Under the pieces are notes generated by a model, which did not search any database, was not told the origin of the DNA, and was given only the letters and a program-made list of their open reading frames with translations. Both the position numbers and the translations under genes were made by a program. This document shows positions 11,771-24,810 of a DNA stretch of 64,000 bases, piece by piece; the first letter of the stretch is position 1; every line of letters begins with the position of its first letter. Origin of the DNA: Brassica napus (Eukaryota > Streptophyta > Magnoliopsida > Brassicales > Brassicaceae); assembly GCF_020379485.1 (NCBI RefSeq), contig NC_063437.1, forward strand, positions 15,091,726 through 15,155,725. The letters run 5' to 3'.

Positions 11771-14700
11771 GGTTCTTGATTTTCTTGGATAGATTTTGAG
11801 GCCTCTGGTTGCCTGATAGAAATCATCTGATTGTTGGAATTAGTTAATATGGGTTTAAGTTGGTGAAGAGGGGTTTTCGGAATTGGGTTTGGGAGATAAA
11901 GTAGAGATTAAGAATGGTGAAAGGTGGAGAAGTTTTATCAAGACAATTCAATAAATCTTTAATGTATTTGTTGACTCTTCAGAAATAAAAACATTCATAT
12001 TTTCCTATTGAATTCTTGATTTCTCTTTTTATATTTGTAGGCTATTAATGTTTTTAAGATATCTTTTGCAAAAAGGCTATATTGTAAAAAGAGAATGGAC
12101 GACAATTAACTGACAACAAAGTTTAAACGATTTCCCAAACTATTGAATCTTATCAGCTTATACTAAAGCAGATTGATTCATGTACTACTGCAAATTTTGG
12201 TTCGTATTGTTTAATTAAATCCTAAAATTTATTCTTGATAAGATTATGTTATGTAGTATTTTCGTAAACGGCAAGGAATAATGGACCCAATTCGAGTAGG
12301 GAACTAATGGGAACCCACCAAACTTTATTATTTTTCTTTTACTAACACGAATGTATCTTCTTAATAAATTTAGTGAGACCGCTTTTACATATTTTACATA
12401 TAAGATGAACATATGTCATATAGCACAACCATTTCAATTACGATCAGATTAGGAACGGAAATTAAACATATTGAGACATTGCACAAGCTACTTAGAACAA
12501 CACACTTAGATTCCATGTTAATTATACGCTGGTGTTTCGTAGATACTCTTCTATAAATCAACTAATTTAGTTGCTAAAATAAAATCAACTAATGTAATAT
12601 TTTGATAATATTAATTATTTCAGCTCCCGAGCTATTCTTAAAAGTTACAACATATCACGGGCTGACGGGCTGACTATTTATTTGCCAGGCGGTGAGGTTA
12701 CGACGAGTCTGTCCAAATTGTGTAGAAATCCTAGTGGCAGAGTTCATATATAGAATGAGTTAAGATTTTCCGATAACAAAATATTAAGTTTTTTAACACA
12801 ACAAAATATAACTATACGAAATATACAGGTGATGCTAGAGCGTTTATGTAAAGTTACTATACTTCACATGATCCTCCTACAACTAGTGCGGCTATATTAA
12901 CCTAAACAACTCTCATAAATTAACCATTCTGAATTAATCCGTTCAAAACTCGAAATGTTTGACAAAATAGTTTTTCAATAAAATAAAAAGTAATGATGCT
13001 GCTTTTTCTATGACATACAGATCGAGTTTAATGGAAATTATTAAAACAAAATTTATTTTGGATCAATATAACTATTGATACTGATCGAGTTTGATGGAGA
13101 ATAATTCTAACTAATTTGAGGATAATTTTCAAAAAGCACTATATTTTTTTTATAAAAAGTACTAGTGCCTTACTTTTTCATTTGCATATTCTTATTGTAT
13201 CAGTCCTGAAATAATTTCCTCTACTTAAGGTCAGGGCCGACTTTGACTGTGCATATATTCTTAACCCATAAAAGTACGCATTTGGAGCTAGAAATCGTCA
13301 ACGTAAAGTAACGAGTTTTCTTGAACTTTAGCACTAGGTTAGAAGAAATGCAAAAGTTTACCAACCACGCCTTTTCTACACCTTTTGTTTATAGTAAAAA
13401 TTAAGAAGTAATATATAATGTTCGGTTATCAACTTATCATAAACTATCAGTTTTTGCAAACCGACCGCATATAAATATTGTTTGTGTAGATGGTTTTTCT
13501 TTTTTATTGAACATTATGTAGATAGATTTATGTTAGCATCAGTGTCCAATCGTATGATAGATATTATATAACAAACCAAATATTAGGTATGAAGTCACTT
13601 TCAGTAGGTTGCTTCGTTAAGCGGGAATGATATAATACATAATCCAGAAACAAAATACCAACATAAAGGTTGTAGTCTTGTAGAAGTTGATGACTGGTTA
13701 GCGATTAGCCTGTTTATAAACTGAAACTGTTCTATCCATTGTTTGTATATATATAATTGGGTGTCAACTAAGCAACAAAAACAAAATAATCGACCATTAT
13801 CGTTCAGCCATGTTCCTTCACTGGTCCTACTACAAGTTGTGAATTGTTTTCTTGTATATGTGTTCAAATAGTAAGTACATCAGAAGCTTGTTACAAAAAA
13901 AAAAGTACATCAGAAGCTAACAAATAATCTAAAACTGTAGACTAGATTCTTGTGTGTGAATTACATTCATAAAAGTTCACATTCACTTTCTATCATTTTT
14001 ATGATCACTTTTTTTCTTTCTAATTCTCTCGTTCTTTGGGTTATTGTGTATCATAAGAAGAGCCCCAACTTGTAAGATCACCTTCAATGTTTTCTTGCTA
14101 CTTTTTTCTGTAAAATAGATGAACACTAATAGGGAAAATTTGTTCTATTGTATTTTTCTAAAGTAGCATTCTTCAGAATATAGAATAAAAATAGATATTT
14201 AAATTGTAATAATTTTGACTGTAAATGCTTTTACAGAAACAAAAATAGTAATGAATTGGAGATGAGAATTCATTGTAGGCTAGATGATCAGGCTCGCGGT
14301 ATGTATTATACTCCTATTTAATATAAAATTATGAATATGTAACTATATCAAAGCAATGGCGGTATACTAAATGAGAGATCATTAATTCTATAAAGTTATT
14401 TACATGGTTACTCTATAGCACTTTTCAGTATTGTCTGTTATATTGAATGAAATATTTTTCAAACTTTTGACAGATTTTGCTCTTTACTAGTATCGGTTTC
14501 AGTCAAGTAAGTGAATCAAGTGACCAAAGGGTCGACTATGAAGAATTTGCATGTGGAAGAGACAACCGGACTCATGATTAAGATAGTTATAGGCCTGAAA
14601 GCCTGAAACTAGCAGACGTAAACGGAGCCCATTATATAATATAACCAACATTCTGGACACGGCTATCCAAATTGAATATTTTTTTTGGCACAATAATATT

Positions 14701-14798
14701 ATTATTTTTATTTTTTCTTTTCAATTTTCTAGTATTTTTCTAGAATCCAAGTTTGGTTTTTCGACCTGTATTAAAAAAGTTTATCTAGAAACGTCAAA
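11771..14798. other. intergenic spacer, FRA8 promoter side
   Basis: Three kilobases, AT-rich, without a supportable gene. FRA8 reads leftwards from 11770, so its promoter is the left part. A cagggccgac word at about 13227 resembles the end of the hAT elements found elsewhere in this window, but no second end was found. A possible miniature element at 14076-14266 is listed separately. Confidence 0.5.
14076..14266. mobile_element. possible miniature inverted-repeat element
   Basis: The left end (caccttcaatg ... ttttttctgtaaaa) and the reverse complement of the right end (catctccaattc ... gtttctgtaaaa) run roughly parallel over about 40 bases, suggesting imperfect terminal inverted repeats on a 190-bp AT-rich body. 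No clear target duplication. Confidence 0.35.
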
Positions 14799-15363
14799 TA
14801 TTGTTAAGGGCAATTGTCAATAATAGCACTTTTTGAAGTTTATGTCTCAAAAATAGCACTAGAAGGAGAAAATCACAAAAATGACATTTATTAAAGAGTA
14901 AAATATCAATAATACCCTTGGTTTAAAATTAAATAAACAAACAAAAATAAATAAAAATAAATAAAATAAAAATAAAAAAAATGAAAAAAATAAATTTTTT
15001 TATAGTTTCAGATTATGTGTTTTCAGATTCGAAATTTTTATAACTTTTTTTTTGAATTTTTTTTTCGAATTTTTTTATATTTTTTTTCAAATTTTTTTTT
15101 TATAATTTAAAAATACGTTTTGAAACTGTTTTTAAAATTTTTATTTTTTATTTTAGTATTTATTTTTTATAAAATTTTAAACCCTAATTCCAAAACCCCA
15201 CCCCTTAACTCTAAACCCTAAGGTTTGGATTAATTAACCCAAGGGGTATAAGTGTATATTTACCTCTTTAATGAAACCTATTTTTGTGACTTTAAACCTT
15301 GAGTGCTACTTTGGGAACAAAAACTTGGTTTGGTGCTATCCTAGTCTTTTTCTCTATTGTTAA
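14799..15363. mobile_element. Mutator-like miniature element, copy 2, with 9-bp target duplication
   Basis: The element is 14808-15354 (547 bp), same orientation and nearly the same sequence as 3357-3900. The 9-bp repeat tattgttaa at 14799-14807 and 15355-15363 is exact and differs from the target of copy 1, so the two copies inserted independently. The intact duplications indicate a fairly recent insertion. It lies about 940 bp upstream of the transporter ATG. Confidence 0.87.
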
Positions 15364-16305
15364 TACTCACTTCTCCGTGAACAATCGCCCACCGTGGACT
15401 TCAAAACTACGGCTGTTTAGGATAAATTAAATTTACCCTAACAACGGCCATCAGGGTCCAAGAGCCTTGTGTTTTTCCAACTGTGCTAGATAGAATTATT
15501 AAATGTATTTAGTGTTTCAGATCCAAATGATTTGGACATACTAGAGAAATGTTTTTTGATATGAAATATATATGAAAAGTTTGAAAACATTGATAACGAA
15601 AAGTTTTACAGAATAAAGAAATAGGATCGTTTTAAAGAAGTAAAGTGGTTGTTGCAAGTATACAGTCGTTTAGACAACGAAAATAGACAAATTTATTGGA
15701 TAGATTAAAATTTTCGTTTGTTTATGTGATTTCACTTATTGTTCAATTATTTTAAGATAGACACTACCAACTTTTTGACACTACTGTTTATTTACTAATA
15801 ATAACTACTGTTTCTGTCAGCCTCCATGATCCATATGTAACTAGCAAAAGGTATAAAAGATATTCTGGTCAGCTTAAACCAATATACTGTATGAGAATTG
15901 ATCTGTTCTTTTTTTCTTCTAATTTGGCCTCTCTTTACTATCCAAGGATATGGAGTAACATTTATACATTTTCATCTTCTTATCCTTATCCTTTTAGACA
16001 CGAATGGTCTAACCGACAACATTAGGAAAGACAGATACTATGGTCAATGTTTATTATTATTTCTTGACATCAATAAAATGGTAAATCTTCCTCAAATCTT
16101 TCAGACAATCCGCTCTCTCTTTGATACATACATGTACCTAAAAAATATCCCCTATTATCTTGCTCTTACTTTATAGCCTTCCAGACTCTCTTTCTGTACT
16201 TTAATCATTACATCTCTCTTTCTTGCTCAGCCTTTCTCAATAGTCTTCAAAGAGATCCAAATCACAAGAGATCTTGATTCTGTAAACTCAACTCTTGTTT
16301 CCAAG
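15364..16305. other. upstream region of the MFS transporter
   Basis: Contains the probable promoter and leader of the transporter. A ggtataaaag box lies at about 15849 and a CT-rich stretch runs from about 16180 to 16290. The one longer open frame (15898-16176) looks random and AT-driven, so it is not annotated. Confidence 0.45.
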
Positions 16306-18051
16306 ATGCATCAGTCTGGAGAGACCGTACGATTCTTGATTCACCTCTTTAATGGAAGATGGTTCATGGTGTTTGCTTCGTTCCTCATCATGGCGTGCGC
16401 TGGAGCCACTTATCTCTTCGGGACATACTCCAAAGACATCAAATCCACACTTGGTTACGACCAGACAACGTTGAACCTGTTAGGTTTCTTTAAAGATCTC
16501 GGAGCAAACGTAGGAGTCATGTCCGGACTCATAGCGGAAGTCACGCCCACTTGGTTCGTTCTAACCGTCGGCTCCGCGATGAACTTCGTCGGTTACTTCA
16601 TGATCTGGCTCACCGTTACAGGGAAAGTATCCAAACCGAAAGTCTGGCAGATGTGTCTCTACATTTGCATCGGAGCCAACTCTCAGAACTTCGCAAACAC
16701 GGGAGCTTTGGTTACTTGCGTCAAGAACTTCCCTGAGAGCAGAGGAGTCATGCTCGGTTTGCTCAAGGGCTACGTTGGGTTAAGTGGAGCGATCATGACG
16801 CAGCTTTACTTTGCTATTTACGGTAACGACTCCAAGTCTTTGATTCTGTTGATCGCTTGGCTACCCGCTGTGGTCTCCCTTGTGTTTGTGTATTCCATTA
16901 GAGAGAAGAAGGTCGTGAGGCAGAGGAACGAGCTGAATGTGTTTTACAATTTTCTATATCTCTCCATCTTCTTGGCGTTGTTCCTAATGGCTATGAACAT
17001 CGCCGAGAAGCAAGTTCATTTCACCAAAGCCGCTTACGCGGCGAGCGCTACTATCTGTTGTGTTTTGCTATTTGTGCCTCTAACGGTTGCGGTTAAGCAA
17101 GAGATCGAAGTGTGGAACATGAAGAAGTTGCCTCCCAGTGAGGTAAAGGTTGAGAACCTTTCTAGGATGAGTGACCTCCCGGGAAGTCCCCTAGAAAAAA
17201 AAGTTGAGGCCCCCAAGAAAGAAATTGATCTTGTTCATGAAGAGAAGGAGATGAAATCTTGTTTCTTGACGGTTTTTGATCCGCCACCAAGAGGGGAAGA
17301 TTACACAATACTACAAGCATTGTTAAGCCTCGACATGATCATCCTATTCGTCGCGACTTTCTGCGGTTTAGGATCAAGCTTGACGGCTGTAGACAACCTA
17401 GGACAGATAGGGGAGTCCCTCGGCTACCCGAACCATACGGTTAGCTCATTTGTGTCTCTAGTTAGCATATGGAACTACTTCGGCCGAGTCTTCTCCGGGT
17501 TCGTCTCTGAATACTTGCTCGCCAAGTATAAACTACCCCGACCGCTCATGATGACGTTCGTCCTTTTATTGAGCTGCGCGGGACACCTTCTCATCGCCTT
17601 CCCGGTGCCTGGCTCGGTATACGTAGCGTCCATTCTAATGGGATTCTCTTTCGGCGCGCAACTCCCTCTCCTCTTTGCCATCATCTCGGAGCTTTTTGGT
17701 CTCAAGTACTACTCTACATTGTTTAACTGCGGGCAGCTCGCTAGCCCGCTCGGGTCTTACATCTTGAACGTTCGCGTGACGGGCATGCTTTACGATAGAG
17801 AGGCCTTGAAGCAGCTAAAAGCGCGAGGGCTAACGAGAAAAGATGTGAAAGACTTGACTTGCTTAGGAAGTCAATGCTATAAATTGCCGTTTGTGATTTT
17901 GGCTTCAGTGACCTTCTTTGGAGCGCTTGTGTCTTTGGGTCTAGCGATAAGGACGAGAAAGTTTTACAAAGGTGATATTTACAAAAAGTTTAGGGAGACT
18001 CCTGGATCTGAATCTGAATCTGTATTGGTCTCTGATCCAAGAAAGTCTTGA
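16306..18051 (+). CDS. nodulin-like / major facilitator superfamily membrane transporter
   Basis: A single exon of 581 residues, like Arabidopsis At2g28120. The N-terminal nodulin-like domain starts at once with NGRWFMVFASFLIMACAG and LFGTYSKDIKSTLGYDQ. Gly-rich membrane segments follow, then a charged cytosolic loop around residues 265-320 (rich in Lys, Glu and Pro). A second half of six or so membrane helices begins near LQALLSLDMIILF, with the MFS-type loop FGRVFSGFVSEYLL near residue 395. About 12 membrane segments are readable. Family members are plasma- or organelle-membrane transporters; one relative, NFD4, is linked to nuclear fusion. The substrate here is not known, and I assign none. 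The start is the first ATG after an in-frame stop and matches the conserved N-terminus. Confidence 0.92.
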   Translation: MHQSGETVRFLIHLFNGRWFMVFASFLIMACAGATYLFGTYSKDIKSTLGYDQTTLNLLGFFKDLGANVGVMSGLIAEVTPTWFVLTVGSAMNFVGYFMIWLTVTGKVSKPKVWQMCLYICIGANSQNFANTGALVTCVKNFPESRGVMLGLLKGYVGLSGAIMTQLYFAIYGNDSKSLILLIAWLPAVVSLVFVYSIREKKVVRQRNELNVFYNFLYLSIFLALFLMAMNIAEKQVHFTKAAYAASATICCVLLFVPLTVAVKQEIEVWNMKKLPPSEVKVENLSRMSDLPGSPLEKKVEAPKKEIDLVHEEKEMKSCFLTVFDPPPRGEDYTILQALLSLDMIILFVATFCGLGSSLTAVDNLGQIGESLGYPNHTVSSFVSLVSIWNYFGRVFSGFVSEYLLAKYKLPRPLMMTFVLLLSCAGHLLIAFPVPGSVYVASILMGFSFGAQLPLLFAIISELFGLKYYSTLFNCGQLASPLGSYILNVRVTGMLYDREALKQLKARGLTRKDVKDLTCLGSQCYKLPFVILASVTFFGALVSLGLAIRTRKFYKGDIYKKFRETPGSESESVLVSDPRKS

Positions 18052-19552
18052 TAAGGAAACACAACAGCTTTGTTTAATTTGTTTTCTAATCATTCTGTTG
18101 AATTATAGATGAATATATTTTTATTAGTAGAGAGCTGTGTCGTTATTCTATAGTCAAGCTTAAATAGTGGAAGCCTTTTTGTCATATTAGGGTTACCTTT
18201 TTTTAATGGTCCATTTAATATATTACAAAAGGTTATAGTAATCATGTGGTAGTGCAAAACCGGAATCATACCGAAACGAACGTTCACGTGTTGTTGTAAA
18301 TGTTACATCGTAGGAGCTGTCATATTCGCACTTCGCGTCTGTCTCACTCTCACCAACTATGGGTGACGCGTGCGGGGCTTAGTTAGAAAACCTTTTCACA
18401 TCTTTTGAGCCGATTCAAATTTAGGTATTTGTGTTAATTTGGACATCCAAGCGATGAGAGTCAAAAGCCAATACTTTTCGTGTACTCTTTTGAGAAAATT
18501 GTACAGTTTTGAGTTAGGTTTGTGGATTGAGACGGAGTCTACCACATTGTGGATCATGTGCGTGTCCCTGTCAGCGGTTCATGTGCACAATAGAGATAAG
18601 GGGTAATAATGTCATTTTGTCATATGTTTTCAGTGGTAAAGTGCCACTCAAATTAGAAGTGTCTCTTTATGATAGATTTTCTAAGAAAGTGCCATTCAGT
18701 ATAAAGCTCTTAGTTGAAATCTGAGTGATTTCGAACGAATTAGTATAAATATGTTGATGGCTGGTGGTTTTCTGCAACATAATATTAATACCATGTTCTC
18801 TTTTTGTTTTTAACACTGGGTTTGTGTATCAAATGAAAGAGTTACATAATGAGAAAGATGTTTTCCATACACGGAAAAATCTACCAAAAAATCAACTATA
18901 TAAAAAAAATTGGAAAAACATAAAAATTGAAGGTTAGAAAGTAGTATCAGTATATACCATACCATACGAAAACACAGATTGCTCCCAACCAAGAACCAGC
19001 GTAGAAACACATCACTGTCATGCCTTGGTTCGAGGCTGCTTCCTTCGTGAGCCCAAAAACCATCATATATTAATACCATGCTCACTTTCGAGGATTTAAA
19101 TGTATTGTTCTTGTTTACTCATATGCTTTTGGTCATTTATATACTGCATATATTTTTTTTCAAACATCCCAAAAAAAAATCTGAAAAAATCACGAGTGTT
19201 TTATTTGGAGACAATTAAGAAAAATAGCCTCATGAGGAAAGGAAATTGGGAAACTACATACGGCAAGACGTAATTGAAGAACACAATACCATTAGTCGCG
19301 TAAGAGTACGATACTACCCATAATCCATTGTACAAGAGACAGTTAGTGTATTGCCGTCAGACAGTAGAAAGCTGAAAAATAAGTTGTAGCTTAGTTGTAA
19401 CATTGTAGGTCTGCAGAGGACAGTTGCTTTTTGTATACTTCAGACGGATGTTGATAGCCGCACGATTTCTTCAGATATTTACAGCCATATTATTTAAAAA
19501 AAATTAAAGGCTGTGGAATAAAACTAAATGAGAGAAATTAATAACAACATGG

Positions 19553-19640
19553 CTAACAATATGAAAGTTATTAGGACAAACTACCTCTTTCCAAGACTAA
19601 CAATATGAAAGTTATTAGGACAAACTACCTCTTTCCAAGA
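19553..19640. repeat. perfect 44-bp tandem duplication
   Basis: Bases 19553-19596 (ctaacaatatgaaag ... ctttccaaga) are repeated with no mismatch at 19597-19640. The lack of divergence implies a recent slippage or unequal-exchange event. Confidence 0.95.
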
Positions 19641-19944
19641 CAACCATAGAAAATTTCTTTCCACCATGATAATAAAGAATACGGTTAACTCATCTCCACA
19701 TAATGTTTACATCCCCACTAAGAAAATAATGTGTGGTTTCAGCTAATGTAATACGTAACCGTTAAAGCATAATTTTAGATATCATATGATATATACATCA
19801 TGTACTTTAATGGTTTGTGTAAAGTGATCTAAATATATTTATGTCTACTTCAGTTGTTAAATGACAAAATATATTTGAATTGTTGGTGATGTAGTGAAAG
19901 TTAATATACAATGTTAGTTGTTATAGAAAATATTAGCGTATAAC

Positions 19945-20091
19945 GCCCAAACGCCCTAAAAACCACTTAAGGGTGGGATATCCGCTAACATCATATATTA
20001 CCTTCAAAGCTAACATTCGGTTTACAATTATGAATTGCCCAAACGCCCTGGAAACCACTTAAAGGTGGGATATCCACTAACATCATATATA
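19945..20091. repeat. 55-bp direct repeat, 92-bp period
   Basis: Copies at 19945-19999 and 20037-20091 share gcccaaacgccct, aaccactta and gtgggatatcc blocks with a handful of substitutions. The downstream sequence around 20200-20540 has related short words, so this may be part of a decayed larger element that I cannot name. Confidence 0.75.
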
Positions 20092-21061
20092 GTGCAAACG
20101 TTCTTATGCTCTTCACAATCGACCTGAAACACAACAATGCCCGAGATAAAATAATCAATAATATACATAATAGTAAATGTTCACTTTTTGGTGAAATAAT
20201 CATATATCAGATTTAAAATCATGTATTAGATAATAACTAATTTATCAACTAACAAACCATGTACCTAAAACAATGTATCATCTAACAGGTCATGTATCCA
20301 AACCATGAAACATCTAAATAATCATGTAACAGCCACATGTTTTGTTAACATGTTATAATTATTTATCTGAGATGTTAAAAGAATCAATAACATGCATACT
20401 AGTGCATGAATACTCATTTTTTGGTCCTAAGTTGTATACCTTCTAACACAGACGTATCAAATAATAAATCAAATATCCAGTAATAAATTATGTCCCTAAC
20501 AATGTATCAACTAACAAATTATGTATATAACCATTTGACAACTTACTAATAATTTACAATTTTTGGTACATGTTTGTAACAACTGATAAAAAAATTGAAA
20601 TAAAACATAAAATTCATTGAAATCTAAATAATATCAGATAATCGATATAATAGCAACTAATACAAAAGTTATCCACATTGAACAACAACTTCAAGAACTC
20701 ATCATAACCCAACTTGAAAAGCTTCGCTCTTTAGTAGCTTCTTAATTTGGAAAGGACTTCATCAATTGCTCCAACTCTAGATCCGAAACAACTTTCACCT
20801 ACGCCGCAAAACACATCTCAACTCCGATTTGCACACACAAATCTAAAGAATCAAACCCAAGAAGATAAATTTTTTTTAAAGAGATCAATCAAAATCCAGA
20901 GAATAAATTCAATGGAAACAATAAAACCTAATTTAAATCCTTTAGTAAGAAGAGACATAGAATATTGTTCGTAAGTGAGAGGAGTTGAAACAAAAGCATG
21001 AGAGAAATGAAAATATTTAGAAAAGAAGATGAAAGAGAACTAAGAAAAAAAATACAAAGGC

Positions 21062-21181
<120 letters not shown>

Positions 21182-23321
21182 AAGGGAGAGAGAGTAACTT
21201 ACATGTTTCGGAAAATGAGCCTCACATGACTGGCTGACTTACTGGCACAACCCACATGACACATCTAAGATAGAGTGGGGTGGGGGAGGGGGGGAGTAGG
21301 GTTAAAATCGAAACGGTTTATAAGGTTGAATGAAAATGATAAGCTCATTAATACGTCCTAGTTTATGGCATAAAAGCCAATTTTCTCTTTTATTTTTGTT
21401 AATAAATAACTTTGACACCTAAATGAATCATTGGAATATTCGTTGACCAACATTATCGTTATTCTTATAGTATATATGTGATGAATATCATACACCTTAA
21501 TAAGTTCATAAATATATATTAACCTTATTTTAGTCTCCTCTGTCTCATTATTATGAATAAAAAATGTATTGAGCATGCTTCCTCATGAAATAAATTAAAA
21601 TTTAGTTGGGGAACTTATCTGAAAATGAGTTGAAATATGAAAATACTATTAAAATTACATTGATTTCGAAACTGATTCAATTTTAAATATATTTTTTATA
21701 TTTTGAGAAAACAACTTTTAGCATATATGATACAAATCTCTACAAAAATCGCTTAATTTAAATGAAAAAGAGATGAAATAAAGTTGAAATAGAGAGATCT
21801 ATCATACGAAATATAGATATGAGAGATTTTTCAAAGACTTTAAAAGAACCAGGGCAGTTTTCAAAAAAAAATTTGAGAGAATCACCTACAATTTGTCATA
21901 TTCTCATTGGTTGGAAAGAAAATTACAGAAAAAAAAATAAAAAAATAATTTAATTTTTGAAAAACTTGTGTGGATATCTGCCAAATACTATTACAATCTA
22001 TTTATTTTGGTCAACCGGATGATATATATTAGCATCAAAGAGTGAGAACGACAACGATTGCTGTGAGCCTAATACAGGACAATAAGCTGCTTAATAAACA
22101 GACCAACACCCTGGTCGTATACCAAAACCCAAAAGCCTCATAGAGTAAACCCAAAAATGACAAGGTGAATCTATCTTTATAAATACCCAAGCCACTTATT
22201 GTCTTATTAGAATTTATCTGTAATTTTTTTAGCCAAAAAATGAAAACTATATGGTATGTATAATTTGTTTTATCTGAAGTCAGTAGACACTAACACTGGC
22301 ACCACCTCCTTTAATACGGTGATCTTTTAATATAAAAATCCTTACGAATACTTTATTTCTGTGTCGTATAATAATTATGTGGTAAACCAATACAATAAGT
22401 TTATTAAGTAACTGATGACAACGAATGGATAAACTTCCTTTCTGATTCCTTTCACACAGGCCACAGCCATATGAAAATATTAAAACACTACTACTTGTCA
22501 CGTATAATATTTGTTTTCATGTGGTTAGATCCCCGATTACCAACTAAACCGCCTATATATGTTTAAATATTTTGTTTTCTGTTTTAATTAGATTGTGCTC
22601 CAATTAGAAGCTCAATATATGTTGACAAAAAGAAAAGAAGCTCAATATATATTATTTTCTCTTGTCTATTATTGTCCACCATCATAAGTTCTAATTTTTT
22701 TATTTTGACATTGAAAGGCTATTCTATTAAGTTTTAATTTAAAAGTCAATGAATATATAACTTAAACTTGTTATCGAATATCTCAAACATTTAAAACTTC
22801 TTTTCATAACAAGTGCATACAGCCTAGCTTGGCTTACAGACTTATAATATTTAGACACGTCCATAACAAAAAAAAAGAGAATTTCATTTAAATTTATATT
22901 TTTTTTGCTCTCCACTTTCGTTTTAGTTTTAGAACTACTTACTCACTCTTTATTACGAGAAAAAAAATATCTACCTACTGACTGAACAACGTTCTTTTCT
23001 TCTTGTTTTGTTTTGTTTCGTTTCAGAATTTGGCTTCTATTTCATAGTCAGAAATATAACTGTCATGCAACACGACAAACCAATCATTTGAGACAATTTA
23101 GCAAGATTATATATAATTTGATCGTCATGCATGACATTATCAACACGCTAACGAACCAAACTTAATTAAAATAAAACTAACAAGTTTGTTAAAAGAAAAC
23201 AATTATCAAGTACCAACCTAGCTAAAGTATATTTCCTTGTTAATACAAGATAATTGTCGTACAGTGATTTAAAAAGCACAAGGAAACAAAAAAGTCACTG
23301 TAGGCTGTACTAGCTAGTGTA

Positions 23322-23329
23322 TATATAAA
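23322..23329 (+). promoter_or_regulatory. TATA box, FIT
   Basis: TATATAAA, 81 bases before the FIT ATG, in a promoter that also carries the local repeat tagctagtg. The spacing fits a leader of about 50 bases. Confidence 0.55.
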
Positions 23330-23409
23330 CGAGTTCGTTGTCAGAAACTTCGAAGTCTTTCCCTTCCTTTTCGGTTTGACAAAAAATCTAAGAAACAGAC
23401 GAAAAGACG

Positions 23410-24810
23410 ATGGACGGAAGAGTCAACGCTCTTTCAAACCTAAACGACCTAGAAGTATACAACTTCTTGGTCGATCCAAACTTCGATCAGTTCATTAATT
23501 TCATCAGAGGAGATGATCAAGCCATCGAAAACCCACCTCTCGATTTCGACCTTGGTGGTCGTCCTTTACAAAACAACTCATGTTTCATCGACCAGAACCA
23601 GTTTGTCCCAACACCTGTCGTTGACCTGTTCAACGAACTGCCTGACTTAGGTTCCCATGTCACCGAGTCGTTCCATAGCTTCGAGGGCGAGAGTGTCAAA
23701 CCCTGCGGTGACGACGACGACTACAACGACGGAGATGATTCTTCGGCCACCACAACGAATAATGATGGAAGCCGTAAAACGAAGACGGATAGGTCGAGGA
23801 CTTTGATCTCCGAGAGAAGGAGGAGAAGTCGTATGAAGGATAAGCTCTACGCATTGAGATCTCTTGTTCCCAACATTACTAAGGTAAAATGGAATCGACT
23901 GAATCTGTTTTCAGAACACAAATATGAGTTATGAACATGGCCGGTCTTATGCATAATCAAGTGAAACATTGCCTTTGTTTAATTGAAATATTTACTAAAT
24001 CGCCTCAAACTCCTAAAAATATCAGAGCCGGACCTAGACTTATGAAACTGATTAGTATTTATTTTATTTTGTTTTTGGCATAAGATGGATAAAGCATCCA
24101 TTGTGGGAGATGCGGTGTTGTATGTTCAAGAATTGCAATCACAAGCCAAGAAACTGAAAGCCGATATCGCGGGCCTTGAAGCTTCTTTAAACTCTACTGG
24201 AGGGTACCAAGAACCTGCACCAGACGCTACTCAAACTTTTCAGAGTATTAAGTCTCCTTCCAAGAATATCATTGAGGTATTAAACCCAAGTTTTCTAAAA
24301 AAAATATCAAAAGCTTATTTACAAAGTGGCATAGCAATAAATTTCAAGAACAAAAGTAGGAAAATTATTTACCAAGAGACTTTTCTGCTGATCCAGTTTT
24401 ATGTTAAATTTATATTTTGTGTGCTAGATGGATGTTATTCAAGTGGAAGAGAAAGGATTCTATGTGAGGTTGGTGTGTAATAAAGGAGTAGGTGTTGCAC
24501 CATCACTCTACAAGTCTTTGGAGTCTCTTAGAAGCTTCCAAGTGCAAAACTCCAACCTAAGTTCTCCTTCTCCTGACAGATACCTTTTAACATATGCTTT
24601 AGATGTAAAACAGCCTTGTCTCTTTCTACCTTCTTTTTTTCTTCTGGTTTCTGCAAGTCCCAGACATACGTTTACTAATTACCAAGTTTGCTTGTTTGCT
24701 GGTTACAGGGGACATGTTTCGAACAGAGCTTGAACTTGCCTAACCTAAAGCTGTGGATCACTGGATCACTTCTAAACCAAGGCTTTGAATTCCTCGAACC
24801 ATTCACTTGA
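23410..24810 (+). CDS. FIT: FIT / bHLH29, master regulator of root iron uptake
   Basis: Four exons: 23410-23883, 24085-24276, 24428-24604 and 24709-24810, all GT-AG, encoding 314 residues (Arabidopsis FIT, At2g28160, is about 318). An acidic N-terminus precedes a Ser/Thr/Asn linker. The bHLH basic region, RTLISERRRRSRMKDK, begins near residue 130, with helix-loop-helix LYALRSLVPNITKMDKASI across the exon 1/2 junction. The E and R residues that contact an E-box are present. I recall Gly where this copy has Ser (residue 140) in Arabidopsis. The C-terminal ACT-like part has VEEKGFYVRLVCNKG and the phospho-regulated SSPSPD site. In Arabidopsis FIT pairs with Ib bHLH proteins to switch on FRO2 and IRT1 in iron-starved root epidermis. 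Intron 1 carries a small hAT-like insertion, listed separately. The coding sequence appears intact. Confidence 0.96.
23928..24046. mobile_element. 103-bp hAT-like miniature element in FIT intron 1
   Basis: Lies wholly inside the 201-bp intron 1 (23884-24084). The left end is catggccggtct at 23936, and the reverse complement of the right end is tctaggtccggctc, both near the CAGGGCCGG type seen at 50232 and 59513. The flanks gttatgaa (23928-23935) and cttatgaa (24039-24046) match at 7 of 8 bases, the hAT target size. The element is worn. Splice sites are outside it. Confidence 0.6.

Noticed and set aside
15898..16176. 92-codon frame before the MFS gene
   Set aside because: AT-driven, hydrophobic by composition, no conserved motif, no room for its own promoter.
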